From positions 1-52,291 of the IMG/VR virus record IMGVR_UViG_3300006868_000026: 52,291 bases of DNA; one strand, written 5' to 3'. The notes under the pieces are model-generated. The model did no database searches, was not told the origin of the DNA, and was given only the letters and a program-made list of their open reading frames with translations. Source of the DNA: a virus. Below are positions 20,306 through 27,090 of this stretch, piece by piece. Every line of letters starts with the position of its first letter. Position 1 is the first letter of the stretch. The position numbers and the translations under genes were made by a program.

Positions 20306-20774
20306 GCTTCTTGAATCTTAAGTATGCTAAGTCATCGTTTTTCAGGAGTGATGTTAACTTCTCCTTGTTCCCCTTGATTCCTCGGGTTGGGGTAAACCTG
20401 TATGCAGACTTGTTAGATATCTTACATCTAGACTTCTGCCAGTGATATTTGCAGTACCAGGGGTCAGTGTAGTAGATAAACCACTTCTCACCTTCCCCTG
20501 ATTCTGCGTCGTAGAGCTGCTTACCTTCTGCAAGCAGTTCTTGTTTGTACTTGTTGCTCTCCCACCAGTCTATCGTAGGCTTACTGGGATTGCGCTCTAT
20601 GCGTCGTATTGACAAGGTGGACAGGTTGCTGCCCATGCTGAACTCCTTACCATCAAGGATCATACTGATGACCTCCATGTTGAACTCTTCACACAGTTGC
20701 TTAAACAGTCGTGTTTCGATGGGGTCTTCAATATTCTTTACATAGTCCTTATGTATGTCCTTGATGGTATGCAT
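20292..20774 (-). CDS. Conserved structural-module protein of unknown function (160 aa)
   Basis: A 160-residue protein. Conserved-looking features are a FKQLCEEFN helix, a GKEFSMGSNLSTLSIRRIER strand pair, TIDWWES, WFIYYTDPWYCKYHW and a C-terminal YRFTPTRGIKGN. I recall proteins with the same series (Asp-Trp-x-x-Ser, then Thr-Asp-x-x-Tyr-x-x-x-x-Trp, then Gly-x-x-Gly-Asn) between neck genes of many Bacteroidota phages, without a known function. Its ATG shares one base with the TAA of the upstream basic-protein gene (TAATG), and it overlaps the ring-type gene by 14 bases. Probably a minor virion or assembly protein. Reading frame and start are secure; function is unknown. Confidence 0.6.
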   Translation of the reverse strand: MHTIKDIHKDYVKNIEDPIETRLFKQLCEEFNMEVISMILDGKEFSMGSNLSTLSIRRIERNPSKPTIDWWESNKYKQELLAEGKQLYDAESGEGEKWFIYYTDPWYCKYHWQKSRCKISNKSAYRFTPTRGIKGNKEKLTSLLKNDDLAYLRFKKHGDI

Positions 20775-21580
20775 TATCTAGTTATAGTCTTCTTCTTTCT
20801 TTCGTTCCTTCTGTTCATCCTACCGGCAACTCTTTCAGCCCTCTTCTTGCTTACAACTTTGCTTCTGTCTGCAGTGCGTTGGCTTTGAACTTCATACAGT
20901 TCTTTGTCTCGCCTTGTTTCTCTGCGCTTGCTGACAACTTGCTTGTTTCTCTTCACATCTACATTGCGGCGCTTTCCTTCGATCGTTCTTCTTTTCTCTC
21001 CGCGCTTTGCCATGACCTGCTCTTCTTGATACGGTCCTTCGTCTTTCTTCTTTCTCTTACCACCCAGCAACTTTGTGCTAGTGTTTATTTTCTTTCTCCT
21101 CTTGTTGTACCTAGACTCAAGCTTTTTGGCTTTTGCTCTACGCTTGCCTACGCGGCCATCCTGTGGACCTACATCTCTGTTTGTAGTGCGTGTGACGTTC
21201 TTCTTGATTTCATAGGTGCCGTCTTCATTTTGAACAACTTCTTTAGTTCTTACTCTACGAGTTTTAACCCTACCTATATTTCTTGGCTTACTGTTGGGGG
21301 TTCGTGAAGCCAATGTGGCAGGGCCACCTTCTTGTTTGATCACACCTCTACCCTTGAGGATGTCAGCTCTGGTCACTTTACCGTCACCAGTCAAATCAGG
21401 GAATCCACCTTCCTTCTTCTTGGAGTTGCTCATGCTACCAGGTCCTCCTGCCTTAGTGCAGCGTACACCCCAAGCATTTGCATATGCAGACGGATACACA
21501 TCGAACTTAGATCTAGCTGCTGCTTTACAGGGCCCGCTGATCTTGAATCCACCTTTCTTTTTAAAATCTGGATATTTCAT
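20774..21580 (-). CDS. Very basic protein with YPSAYANAW domain and EF-hand-like loop (268 aa)
   Basis: I place the start at ATG 21580-21578 (MKYPDFKKKGG), not at the in-frame ATG 15 codons earlier: this start clears the upstream stop (21592) by 11 bases and gives the same MKYP start as the neighbouring 340-residue protein. Residues 25-37 (KFDVYPSAYANAW) belong to a small domain I recall from many marine phages and large algal viruses. Residues 60-75 contain DLTGDGKVTRADIL, an EF-hand/dockerin-like Ca2+ loop (Asp-x-x-x-Asp-Gly-Lys-Val-Thr). KQEGG is at 82-86. Most of the rest is Lys/Arg-rich with no hydrophobic core, ending in a basic tail, and is probably extended and nucleic-acid-binding. 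It belongs to a run of basic proteins between fibre and neck genes. Function is unknown; a DNA-associated virion protein is my inference. Confidence 0.6.
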   Translation of the reverse strand: MKYPDFKKKGGFKISGPCKAAARSKFDVYPSAYANAWGVRCTKAGGPGSMSNSKKKEGGFPDLTGDGKVTRADILKGRGVIKQEGGPATLASRTPNSKPRNIGRVKTRRVRTKEVVQNEDGTYEIKKNVTRTTNRDVGPQDGRVGKRRAKAKKLESRYNKRRKKINTSTKLLGGKRKKKDEGPYQEEQVMAKRGEKRRTIEGKRRNVDVKRNKQVVSKRRETRRDKELYEVQSQRTADRSKVVSKKRAERVAGRMNRRNERKKKTITR

Positions 21581-21591
21581 GTCTCTTGTTA

Positions 21592-22614
21592 TTATTCGTA
21601 TGCTCCGCATCCCCCACCTTGACATCCAGAACCGCTGTTAGATCTTTCTTTTCTACGGTTCCTTCTAGCTGTTCTTCTAGCCTGTGAAGCTGCTTTCACC
21701 TTACCTGCAAAGTCTCTAACCTTGTCACGTCTCTTTTGACGTCTACGCTTTCTCTTCGCTTTGTTCTGAAGCTTTTCTCTGTATCTGTCGAGACCAACTT
21801 CCCCAGCACCCTGTCTGTCTGACTTCTTTCTTCTAGCACCTACGCGCTTGAATCTTTCAACTTTACGTCCTGTCTGTCTCTCGCTTCTATCGGCTTCTCT
21901 TTGTTCCTTCTTGGTACGAGTGCCCTTGATAACTTCAACGTCTATTCTATCCTGCTCTGACTTAGGCAGTTCAAACATACCCCCGTTCTGCATTTTGCCT
22001 TCTTTGCGCTTTACTCTTCTGCGAGTACGAAGTCCTTTCTTACCAATTTTATATCTAGGCTTGTCTTTGGTAGACTCGTATCTAGCATCAGGGTTAGGCA
22101 TGTCTCCTGGAGGGACGCGTCTTTTCCTACGGCGATCTGGAAGTCCGCCTCTTTGTAGTGCACCAGTATCCATACCTGCACCAACAGCTGATGTATCTAC
22201 ACCACCACCAACAGCACCTGTCATTTCAGGCGCAGTTTCAGCCGGTTCTTCGGGTTGGTTCTTTCTGTCCTTGAACTCTTGAAGTCTATCTGCATAGCCT
22301 TCTTGTATTTTGTCAGCAAGGCCTGCATTGGCGTTGTTGTTAAATCCTCCAGCAGCACCTGCAGCAAGTCCTTTGAGTCTTTCTTTAAAGCCTTTGCCTT
22401 TGTTTGCTCTGAAGCCTTGTATAGCTCCCATGGCTCTACCGACACCAGTTCCAGACAAGAATCCTTTACGTCCTGCCTTTCTCAGTTCCTTACCTGTAAG
22501 GCCCTGTTCTTTAGCACGCTTACGTGCACCGGCACGACCTATAAGACCTCCAATGATTTTCTTACTGACACCCTTCTTACGGCGTCCCATTCCTGGTAGT
22601 GATGGATATTTCAT
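21592..22614 (-). CDS. Lys/Arg-rich protein with QxGG sites and GGCGAYE C-terminus (340 aa)
   Basis: The N-terminus is MKYPSLPGMGRRKKG, followed by a Gly/Ala/Lys stretch (20-120), a short acidic-Pro linker (121-130) and a Gly/Ala linker. LQRGG lies at 153-157 and MQNGG at 208-212, each next to Arg/Lys runs; LQRGG is followed by LPDRRRKRR. The C-terminal 100 residues are mostly Arg/Lys, ending in a Cys motif, CQGGGCGAYE. The upstream 393-residue gene has the same motif types (QxGG, GGxxDRR, GGCGAYD), so the two are likely related in origin. The start ATG lies 44 bases after the upstream stop, with a strong hairpin between (22632-22649). No enzyme motif is visible. I infer a nucleic-acid-binding virion protein, possibly cut at the QxGG sites; this is unproven. 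Confidence 0.6.
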   Translation of the reverse strand: MKYPSLPGMGRRKKGVSKKIIGGLIGRAGARKRAKEQGLTGKELRKAGRKGFLSGTGVGRAMGAIQGFRANKGKGFKERLKGLAAGAAGGFNNNANAGLADKIQEGYADRLQEFKDRKNQPEEPAETAPEMTGAVGGGVDTSAVGAGMDTGALQRGGLPDRRRKRRVPPGDMPNPDARYESTKDKPRYKIGKKGLRTRRRVKRKEGKMQNGGMFELPKSEQDRIDVEVIKGTRTKKEQREADRSERQTGRKVERFKRVGARRKKSDRQGAGEVGLDRYREKLQNKAKRKRRRQKRRDKVRDFAGKVKAASQARRTARRNRRKERSNSGSGCQGGGCGAYE

Positions 22615-22631
22615 GTTCTCTTAGTTAGAGA

Positions 22632-22649
22632 GGGGAGCCGGAGCTCCCC
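22632..22649 (-). terminator. GGGG-stem hairpin after the 393-aa gene
   Basis: GGGGAGC, loop of four, GCTCCCC: a perfect 7-bp GC stem starting 8 bases after the TAA of the 393-residue gene, with extra G residues on the 5' side (minus strand). The sequence after the stem (TCTCTAACT) is only weakly T-rich, so it may be an attenuator or mRNA-end stabiliser rather than a full terminator. It resembles the hairpins at 38452-38474 and 41752-41779. Confidence 0.5.
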
Positions 22650-22657
22650 CCCTGTTA

Positions 22658-23839
22658 TTAGACTTTGGGTCTACCCCAGTGTCTAGTCTTTCTTGTATTC
22701 GTAGTCTTTCTGCTGCGAGTCCTAATCTTTTTAGCCCTCTTCTTGCCTTTGCTGTGGTCATAATCGTACGCTCCGCATCCACCTGGTCCGCAGCTACCTC
22801 CGCTTTGGAATTTAGCTCTACCTCTGACTCTGGTCTTGAAGCCTGTGCTCTTCCTTGTTTTCTTTCTCTTAGGCATCTTTGGTCCTCTGCCGCCATCGTA
22901 TGCTGCGCAAGGCTGTCCTTTTCTACATCCGCCTCTTTGACGTCTGTCGACCAAACCGCCCTTCAGCATCTCCTCAGTCATTGCGTCCTCTTCAGCTGCT
23001 GGATCTGCTCCTGCCATTGGATCGGCTTGAGCTGCCATAGACTGTTGCTGAGCTGCCATACCTTGATCCGCACCCACTCCCTGCATTCCCTGCTGGAAGT
23101 TTTGCTTCATGTTCTGGACACCAGCTTTCAAGTTACCGATACCCTGCTTTATCTGACCAGCTCTTACACCAGCTCCTGCTGCTGCACCCGCTGCCATTCT
23201 ACCGAAGAATCCTTTACCTTGAGCTTTAGCTTCTTGTCTAGCAGCACGACGTGCCATACGTCTTTCCTTACCACCTTTCAATGCAGCTGCACCCAACGCC
23301 ATACCGAGAAGTGCTTTCTTAGGCTCTCCCCCATTTCTCAAACCTCTGTACGTTGTTGGCTCTGCCTCACCTCTTTTGACTGCTTGCCTAAACTCGTAGT
23401 TGTCTCTGATTCTAGCAGACGCCTTCTTCTGACGTACGCCTTTCTTCATCGTTCTTGCAGCGCTCCTAGTCTCTTTCTTGGTATTAGACTCACCAAGCAT
23501 CTTCATGCCTTTCTTCATGTTAGCCTTACTCTTGGTAAGCTTCTTAGCAGAGCGCTTGATAGCCCCTGGGACTTTACCGAACTTGACTTCTTTAGAGTCT
23601 TCGATAAATGATTTTGGGTCTTTCTTTTTAGCTTCGCTCAAGCTTCCACCGGCTTGCATCTTACTTCTGTCTCCATGGGGAGCCGTTCGACGCTTCTTGA
23701 GCTCTCTCCAGCGCTTTCTTGTCTCGCGGATTTTCTTGCGATCTTGTCTTCGAGCCTGACGCTTTTCTTTGCCTGGTTCCATGTCTTTGATCATGATGGC
23801 ACCTGTTGGGCGTTTGCCGCCACGTTGTTTGTAATTCAT
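22658..23839 (-). CDS. Lys/Arg-rich multi-motif protein with four QxGG sites and Cys motifs (393 aa)
   Basis: A very basic protein. KQRGG is at 4-8, MQAGG at 61-65, RQRGG at 300-304 and FQSGG at 344-348. GGLVDRR lies at 294-300, and the Cys segments QPCAAYD (about 310) and CGPGGCGAYD (from 350) follow. Residues 20-60 and 80-150 are dense in Lys/Arg. Residues 170-240 are Gly/Ala/Lys-rich, and 240-285 are Met/Gln/Ala-rich and compositionally simple. The C-terminus is a Lys/Arg/Thr tail. The start is the first ATG after the preceding stop (10 bases). The composition recalls viral DNA-condensing core proteins. The QxGG sites would divide it into basic peptides if they were cleaved. No known family was recognised; the role is inference. 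Confidence 0.6.
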   Translation of the reverse strand: MNYKQRGGKRPTGAIMIKDMEPGKEKRQARRQDRKKIRETRKRWRELKKRRTAPHGDRSKMQAGGSLSEAKKKDPKSFIEDSKEVKFGKVPGAIKRSAKKLTKSKANMKKGMKMLGESNTKKETRSAARTMKKGVRQKKASARIRDNYEFRQAVKRGEAEPTTYRGLRNGGEPKKALLGMALGAAALKGGKERRMARRAARQEAKAQGKGFFGRMAAGAAAGAGVRAGQIKQGIGNLKAGVQNMKQNFQQGMQGVGADQGMAAQQQSMAAQADPMAGADPAAEEDAMTEEMLKGGLVDRRQRGGCRKGQPCAAYDGGRGPKMPKRKKTRKSTGFKTRVRGRAKFQSGGSCGPGGCGAYDYDHSKGKKRAKKIRTRSRKTTNTRKTRHWGRPKV

Positions 23840-23848
23840 AATTTCTAA

Positions 23849-24073
23849 TTATTTTTTCCAAGATACCCGCTTAGATGATTGTTTTCTGCGCATACCTGCT
23901 TTTGTACATGCGCTCATAGTAGGTCTGCAGGCCGGGTACCCTGTCTTCCTACTTTTCTTTGCTGACGATCTACCACAAGGGACAAACTTACCTGCGGCTT
24001 TAGCTGCTTTGCAGTCTACCCAGCCACGGCCCTGGTTACGACCAAACCATTTTTTAAGTCCCTCGCTAGCCAT
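23849..24073 (-). CDS. Small basic protein with CGR/YPACRP motif (74 aa)
   Basis: A 74-residue protein with four Cys (21, 33, 49, 56): KKWFGRNQGRGWVDCKA, then VPCGR, then GYPACRPTMSAC, ending in Arg/Lys with VSWKK. This Trp-Val-Asp ... Cys-Gly-Arg ... Tyr-Pro-x-Cys-x-Pro series is a small family I recall from marine phages and large DNA viruses of algae, probably metal-binding or disulphide-linked. I do not give a family number because I cannot check it. Its ATG shares one base with the stop of the preceding gene. Function is unknown; it sits at the head of the run of basic proteins. Confidence 0.6.
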   Translation of the reverse strand: MASEGLKKWFGRNQGRGWVDCKAAKAAGKFVPCGRSSAKKSRKTGYPACRPTMSACTKAGMRRKQSSKRVSWKK

Positions 24074-24462
24074 TACGCTTTAGTCCAGTAGCCGTATTCG
24101 TAGCTAATTTCGTCAGTTGTGCTGCTTGTTACTCTGATACCTTTGGCTCCTTTTACTGGGAGGAATATTGCTTCTCCCTCAGCCAAGTCTGCAAAGTCTT
24201 GAGTGTTCTCTGCTGTGCTTAGGACGAGGACAGGTGTGCCTCCGTCTTTGCTTACGTACTTGATATATACGTATGTGGTATCAGTTACACCTGTACCTAG
24301 AATGGTATTTGGTCCTGTAGAACTAGTTACAGTGCCTGAGGCCAAGTTTACTACAGGGGCTTCTATGGTCAGAGAGTCTGTTACAGATATACCAAACCCT
24401 GCGGTTGTTGTTGTGGACGACCCCGTAGATGTTAGTGACAGCCTTGATTTAATGTTTCCCAT
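24073..24462 (-). CDS. Small beta-rich putative virion protein (129 aa)
   Basis: A 129-residue protein. The N-terminal half is Ser/Thr/Gly-rich and low in charge (LTSTGSSTTTTAGFGISV). The C-terminal half reads as a beta sandwich: TTYVYIKYVSKDGG, VLVLSTAEN, then an acidic turn (LAEGEAIFLPVKG), then ISYEYGYWTKA. The series (strand with Ile-Lys, strand, Leu-x-x-Gly-Glu/Gln, Leu/Phe-Pro) resembles the C-terminal half of the 129-residue protein at 28650-29039, so the two may be distant paralogues. Such proteins are often capsid decoration or fibre-associated proteins in Bacteroidota phages. Assignment as a virion protein is inference. Confidence 0.55.
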   Translation of the reverse strand: MGNIKSRLSLTSTGSSTTTTAGFGISVTDSLTIEAPVVNLASGTVTSSTGPNTILGTGVTDTTYVYIKYVSKDGGTPVLVLSTAENTQDFADLAEGEAIFLPVKGAKGIRVTSSTTDEISYEYGYWTKA

Positions 24463-24474
24463 TGTTGTTCGTTA

Positions 24475-24780
24475 TTAGCACCGGCAGTTCCACTTGCGCA
24501 GTGACTTATTGATTCTTGAATTAGGATCTCTCTTACCCTTAGATCCTGTTCTCTTTGCTTTCATTCCACACATACGTGAGCAGAATGACTTTCTCCTGGA
24601 CTTGCGTTTACCTGAGGGGTTAGACTCAGTTACTGGAGCAGCAAGTTTGCTCCCCGGGTTAGCAGCTCTGTAGGATGCCCTACCTTTTGCATTGAGACCT
24701 CCGCTTGGGTTTTTACCAGCTTTCCTAGTCCAAGCAGCTCCTCTCTGATACTGTCTTTTATTTTTACTGAAGTATGTCAT
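24475..24780 (-). CDS. Small basic protein with RKSFCSRM motif (101 aa)
   Basis: A 101-residue basic protein: AAWTRKAGKNPSGGLNAKG, then YRAANPGSKLAAPVTES, then RRKSFCSRMCGM, then RDPNSRINKSLRKWNC. This ordered set of motifs marks a small family found in many phages and also, as I recall, in large algal viruses; its function is unknown. Cys67 and Cys71 in the SFCSRMC segment and the two terminal Cys could bind a metal. It overlaps the upstream gene by four bases (ATGA), so translation is probably coupled. With the 74- and 268-residue proteins it forms a cluster of widespread small basic viral domains. Family recognition is fairly sure; the role is not known. Confidence 0.65.
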   Translation of the reverse strand: MTYFSKNKRQYQRGAAWTRKAGKNPSGGLNAKGRASYRAANPGSKLAAPVTESNPSGKRKSRRKSFCSRMCGMKAKRTGSKGKRDPNSRINKSLRKWNCRC

Positions 24781-25034
24781 AGCCCTAGGTCTTCTGCGGT
24801 TACTACTTCAGTCCAGTCTGTACCAGCTAAGATCGCTGTGATCTGAGAGTACGTGTATGTTGTCTTGCCTGAGAAAAAGTCAGGTAGTGGAGTCTGGTAC
24901 TTGATGACAGCTTGTGTACCATCAAGTGAGTACCTCAACACAGTCTTGTCTGTGTAGGGTAGCTGATCAAAGTCAATTGTAGAATTGACGTCATCCAACT
25001 CTGTCTTCGGTATGATTACAAACTTCTTCATCAC
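24777..25034 (-). CDS. Small hypothetical protein (85 aa)
   Basis: An 85-residue protein with a mixed alpha/beta pattern: MMKKFVIIPKTELDD, then VLRYSLDGTQAVIKYQTPLP, then YTYSQITAILAGTDWTEV. The part from TDKTVLRYSLDGTQAVIKY looks like a two-strand hairpin followed by a helix. No family recognised with confidence. It overlaps both neighbours by four bases (ATGA), so it is part of a coupled string of small genes between the LamG-domain protein and the basic proteins. Probably a minor virion component by position only. Confidence 0.5.
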   Translation of the reverse strand: MMKKFVIIPKTELDDVNSTIDFDQLPYTDKTVLRYSLDGTQAVIKYQTPLPDFFSGKTTYTYSQITAILAGTDWTEVVTAEDLGL

Positions 25035-25837
25035 GGTGGAGTTGGGGTGGTTACAAATGCTGGATCACCTTCTGTTGTTGCAACTGTTGCCAAACTTCCT
25101 GAGTTTGTGAGATCGTTGTTAAGTCTGTACCAGTTTTGCAGAAATGCAGATGACGTGTAGTCTCCACTATCTGAGCTGATGTCGAACGTCTCTCCGCTGT
25201 TGTACAAAGCTGTGACTTCTGCTGCACTCAGTTGTGTTGTCCATGTAGCTATCTCATCAAACGTACCAGTTGCATGTCCTGAGTAAGCACCGTTCGATCC
25301 TTGATACGCACCGAATGGCATATTAAATGGGACTCCAACAAGCGTTGCTTCTTGTACTGTACCTGTAGACGCGCTTGTGCTGATCTTTTCTACCCCGTCT
25401 ACGTACAACTTAAACGTACCGTTAGTACTTGCCCCACCCTTTCTTAGTGTTACTACAAAATGCACATAGTCTGATGTGCTAGGGGTACCTGCTGCTGCTA
25501 ACCCTGAGTATGCAACACCTCCTAGTTTAATATTTGTTTGCCAGTATACTGCTCCAATGTTCAGCGATCTTACAAATACTGCAGTAGTGTTAGCACCTGT
25601 AGTGGTGTCAAAGCCCATCAAGTAAAATGTCTGCCAAGAAGACACTTTAACCCAGAATGAGATAGAGAAATCACTTCTCATCAAGGTCTGCAAGGCACCA
25701 GATTTATAGGTCTTAATCACATCACCTGTCCCATCTAAGTCTATGGCATGCGTATTAGAGTAGGGAGCAACTCTCTCTACACTACCTGCATCTACTATAG
25801 CAGCACCTGGACTTATATTTAGGCTGAGACCAAGCAT
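25031..25837 (-). CDS. LamG/concanavalin-type sugar-binding domain protein (268 aa)
   Basis: A single LamG-like (laminin G/concanavalin A jelly-roll) domain covers about residues 28-215: HAIDLDGTGDVI opens it, DFSISFWVKV (56-65) is the typical second strand, FKLYVDGVEKI (142-152) the central strand, and FDEIATWTTQLSAAEVTALY (193-212) the closing motif of the family. The last 50 residues are Asp/Ser/Thr-rich, ending in a Pro-Thr tail. In phages this fold usually binds polysaccharide on fibres or capsid surfaces. Bacteroidota phages often carry such proteins in the fibre region. It shares one base with the end of the upstream 95-residue gene. Domain call is strong; the exact virion location is inferred. 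Confidence 0.75.
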   Translation of the reverse strand: MLGLSLNISPGAAIVDAGSVERVAPYSNTHAIDLDGTGDVIKTYKSGALQTLMRSDFSISFWVKVSSWQTFYLMGFDTTTGANTTAVFVRSLNIGAVYWQTNIKLGGVAYSGLAAAGTPSTSDYVHFVVTLRKGGASTNGTFKLYVDGVEKISTSASTGTVQEATLVGVPFNMPFGAYQGSNGAYSGHATGTFDEIATWTTQLSAAEVTALYNSGETFDISSDSGDYTSSAFLQNWYRLNNDLTNSGSLATVATTEGDPAFVTTPTPP

Positions 25838-26124
25838 TACTCACACTTCCTGTATGCTATGATAGCTCCACCTGTAAGTTGAAGTGAGCTGAAGTTTCCG
25901 AATATTGTCACTCCTTTAGGCAGAGTAGTGTCTGTATCCAGATCGTCTATGTTAGAAACGACTCCGCTTGCATCAAGTTGGGTGCTGTCTGCGATTACAG
26001 TAAAAGCTACAAACCTACCTGTAACAATGGTTGCACCATCTATAAGAACGCCTCCGCATTCACCTGTCCTTGCCTGTCGGTCAATGGAGCTCAGCAGTCT
26101 TTCTTCGTTTGTTGTATATGCCAT
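25837..26124 (-). CDS. Small beta-rich putative virion decoration protein (95 aa)
   Basis: A 95-residue protein: SIDRQARTGECGGVLIDGAT, then GRFVAFTVIADSTQLD, then TTLPKGVTIFGNFSSLQLTGGAIIAYRKC. The Gly-Arg-Phe-x-Ala-Phe-x-Val ... Leu-Pro-x-Gly-x-x-x-x-Gly-x-Phe ... Ser/Thr-Gly-Gly-x-x-x-x-Tyr series recurs in short beta-barrel or fibre-base proteins of marine phages; I recall the pattern but not a name. Two Cys. It lies two bases after the 227-residue gene and directly before the LamG-domain gene, which fits an exposed surface protein. Function is inferred from position and fold type. Confidence 0.5.
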   Translation of the reverse strand: MAYTTNEERLLSSIDRQARTGECGGVLIDGATIVTGRFVAFTVIADSTQLDASGVVSNIDDLDTDTTLPKGVTIFGNFSSLQLTGGAIIAYRKCE

Positions 26125-26126
26125 GA

Positions 26127-26810
26127 TTATTGTCCTTGTTGTTTATCGTTAACGGTGTCGTTTATACTATTTGTTAGCATAGCGAATTCACCTTGTACCA
26201 AACCTTGTGTTATAGCGCTAACCATATCTAAAGGTAATGGGTATGCCATCTGGTCGTCATAACAATAATCGTTTTCACATGTAGCAAATTTCCCTACTTC
26301 TTCGGGATCTTCGAACACGCCTCTAACGTTTATCTTTTCCATACCGTTAGGTTCGTAGACGTAAATATACTCATCAATGACGTAATAACGTGTAAGTCTA
26401 GATGTATATTTATCGTATGGAATCCATTCCAGTTCGTAGGGTTCCATCTTAGGTATGGTGTCTGCACCGTTTACTTTACCTATGAATGTAAAAGCATCAG
26501 TGAGATTGAACCTAACAGTCTTAGGCATTCTCCTGTTGGTTCGATATATGGTACATCCTGTAGGTACTGCAGGACCTATGGTTCCTTCGCAGCATCTAGC
26601 CCAGTTGACTCTTTCTAGGTCTATGCATCCCAGGTCTTGTTCTATGGTTTTAGAGACGTACCCATTCCGTGAGTAGTCTCTACGTATCATCATAGCCCTG
26701 TAATGCTGGATGTTGAACTTTATCTGATCGATAGATATAAGTTCATCGTTACTGCTCCTGCCGCCCCTAAGCAGGTTCAGTATGTTATATGCCATTTCGT
26801 CAAGAGTCAT
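26127..26810 (-). CDS. Putative neck/adaptor-type virion protein (227 aa)
   Basis: A 227-residue protein. It opens with a helix (MTLDEMAYNILNLLRGGRSSNDELIS) followed by IKFNIQHYRAMMIRRDYSRNGYV and EQDLGCIDLERV. This Leu-Leu-x-Gly-Gly/x-x-x-Asp-Asp/x-x-Ser series with a Tyr-Arg-Ala helix is typical of a conserved head-tail connector-type protein in crAss-like and other Bacteroidota phages. The middle is beta-type with several Cys; the C-terminal helix (PLPLDMVSAITQGLVQGEFAML) is the matching end. It overlaps the upstream 96-residue gene by 11 bases. Family pattern recognised; role as a ring or adaptor protein is inferred from similar position and architecture. Confidence 0.6.
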   Translation of the reverse strand: MTLDEMAYNILNLLRGGRSSNDELISIDQIKFNIQHYRAMMIRRDYSRNGYVSKTIEQDLGCIDLERVNWARCCEGTIGPAVPTGCTIYRTNRRMPKTVRFNLTDAFTFIGKVNGADTIPKMEPYELEWIPYDKYTSRLTRYYVIDEYIYVYEPNGMEKINVRGVFEDPEEVGKFATCENDYCYDDQMAYPLPLDMVSAITQGLVQGEFAMLTNSINDTVNDKQQGQ

Positions 26811-27090
26811 CGTACTTCTTTTTAACGTGCACTAGCTCAGCACACTTTTCGTATTCTTCGTTGTCTTCAAAGTATTGTATGATGTCGTCTACAATCATGC
26901 GAAATGTCTCAGGCGCAGAGGGGTCAAAGGGCAGGAAGATCATGTCGTCTGCTTTGTCCAAAAGCTCACGCACAGTCATCCCACCCGTAGCTATCGAATA
27001 TGCATTTCGATAAGCCTCGTCAAGTATCTGTATCTCCTCTTCTAATGAGGAAATATTCTCTTCTTCGTCTCTGTCTTCAAACTCTAACAT
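26800..27090 (-). CDS. Small acidic conserved protein (96 aa)
   Basis: I place the start at ATG 27090-27088 (MLEFEDRDEEEN), not at the first in-frame ATG (27237): the upstream extension would overlap the phosphoesterase gene by about 160 bases, this start by only 14. The protein is acidic and helical: an EE-rich N-terminus, then an EEIQILDEAYRNAYSIATGG helix, and a C-terminal FRMIVDDIIQYFEDNEEYEK helix followed by CAEL. The Tyr-Phe-Glu-x-x-Glu-x-Tyr-Glu-x-Cys-Ala-x-Leu ending is a pattern I recall from small conserved proteins beside structural genes in Bacteroidota phages; function unknown. Confidence 0.55.
   Translation of the reverse strand: MLEFEDRDEEENISSLEEEIQILDEAYRNAYSIATGGMTVRELLDKADDMIFLPFDPSAPETFRMIVDDIIQYFEDNEEYEKCAELVHVKKKYDDS

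Noticed and set aside
21581-21625. 15-codon N-terminal extension of the 268-aa gene
   Set aside because: It would overlap the previous gene's end; MKYPDF at 21580 matches the MKYPSL start of the neighbour and leaves a normal gap.
22621-22896. Alternative 91-codon minus-strand frame ending in the hairpin
   Set aside because: Overlaps the 393-aa gene in another frame; low-complexity Arg/Glu product, and the hairpin would then be inside a gene.
22679-23611. 310-codon open frame on the plus strand
   Set aside because: It lies wholly opposite the 393-aa basic gene; the Ser/Cys/Leu-rich product is what the complement of Lys/Arg codons gives, and no start signal or plus-strand neighbour supports it.
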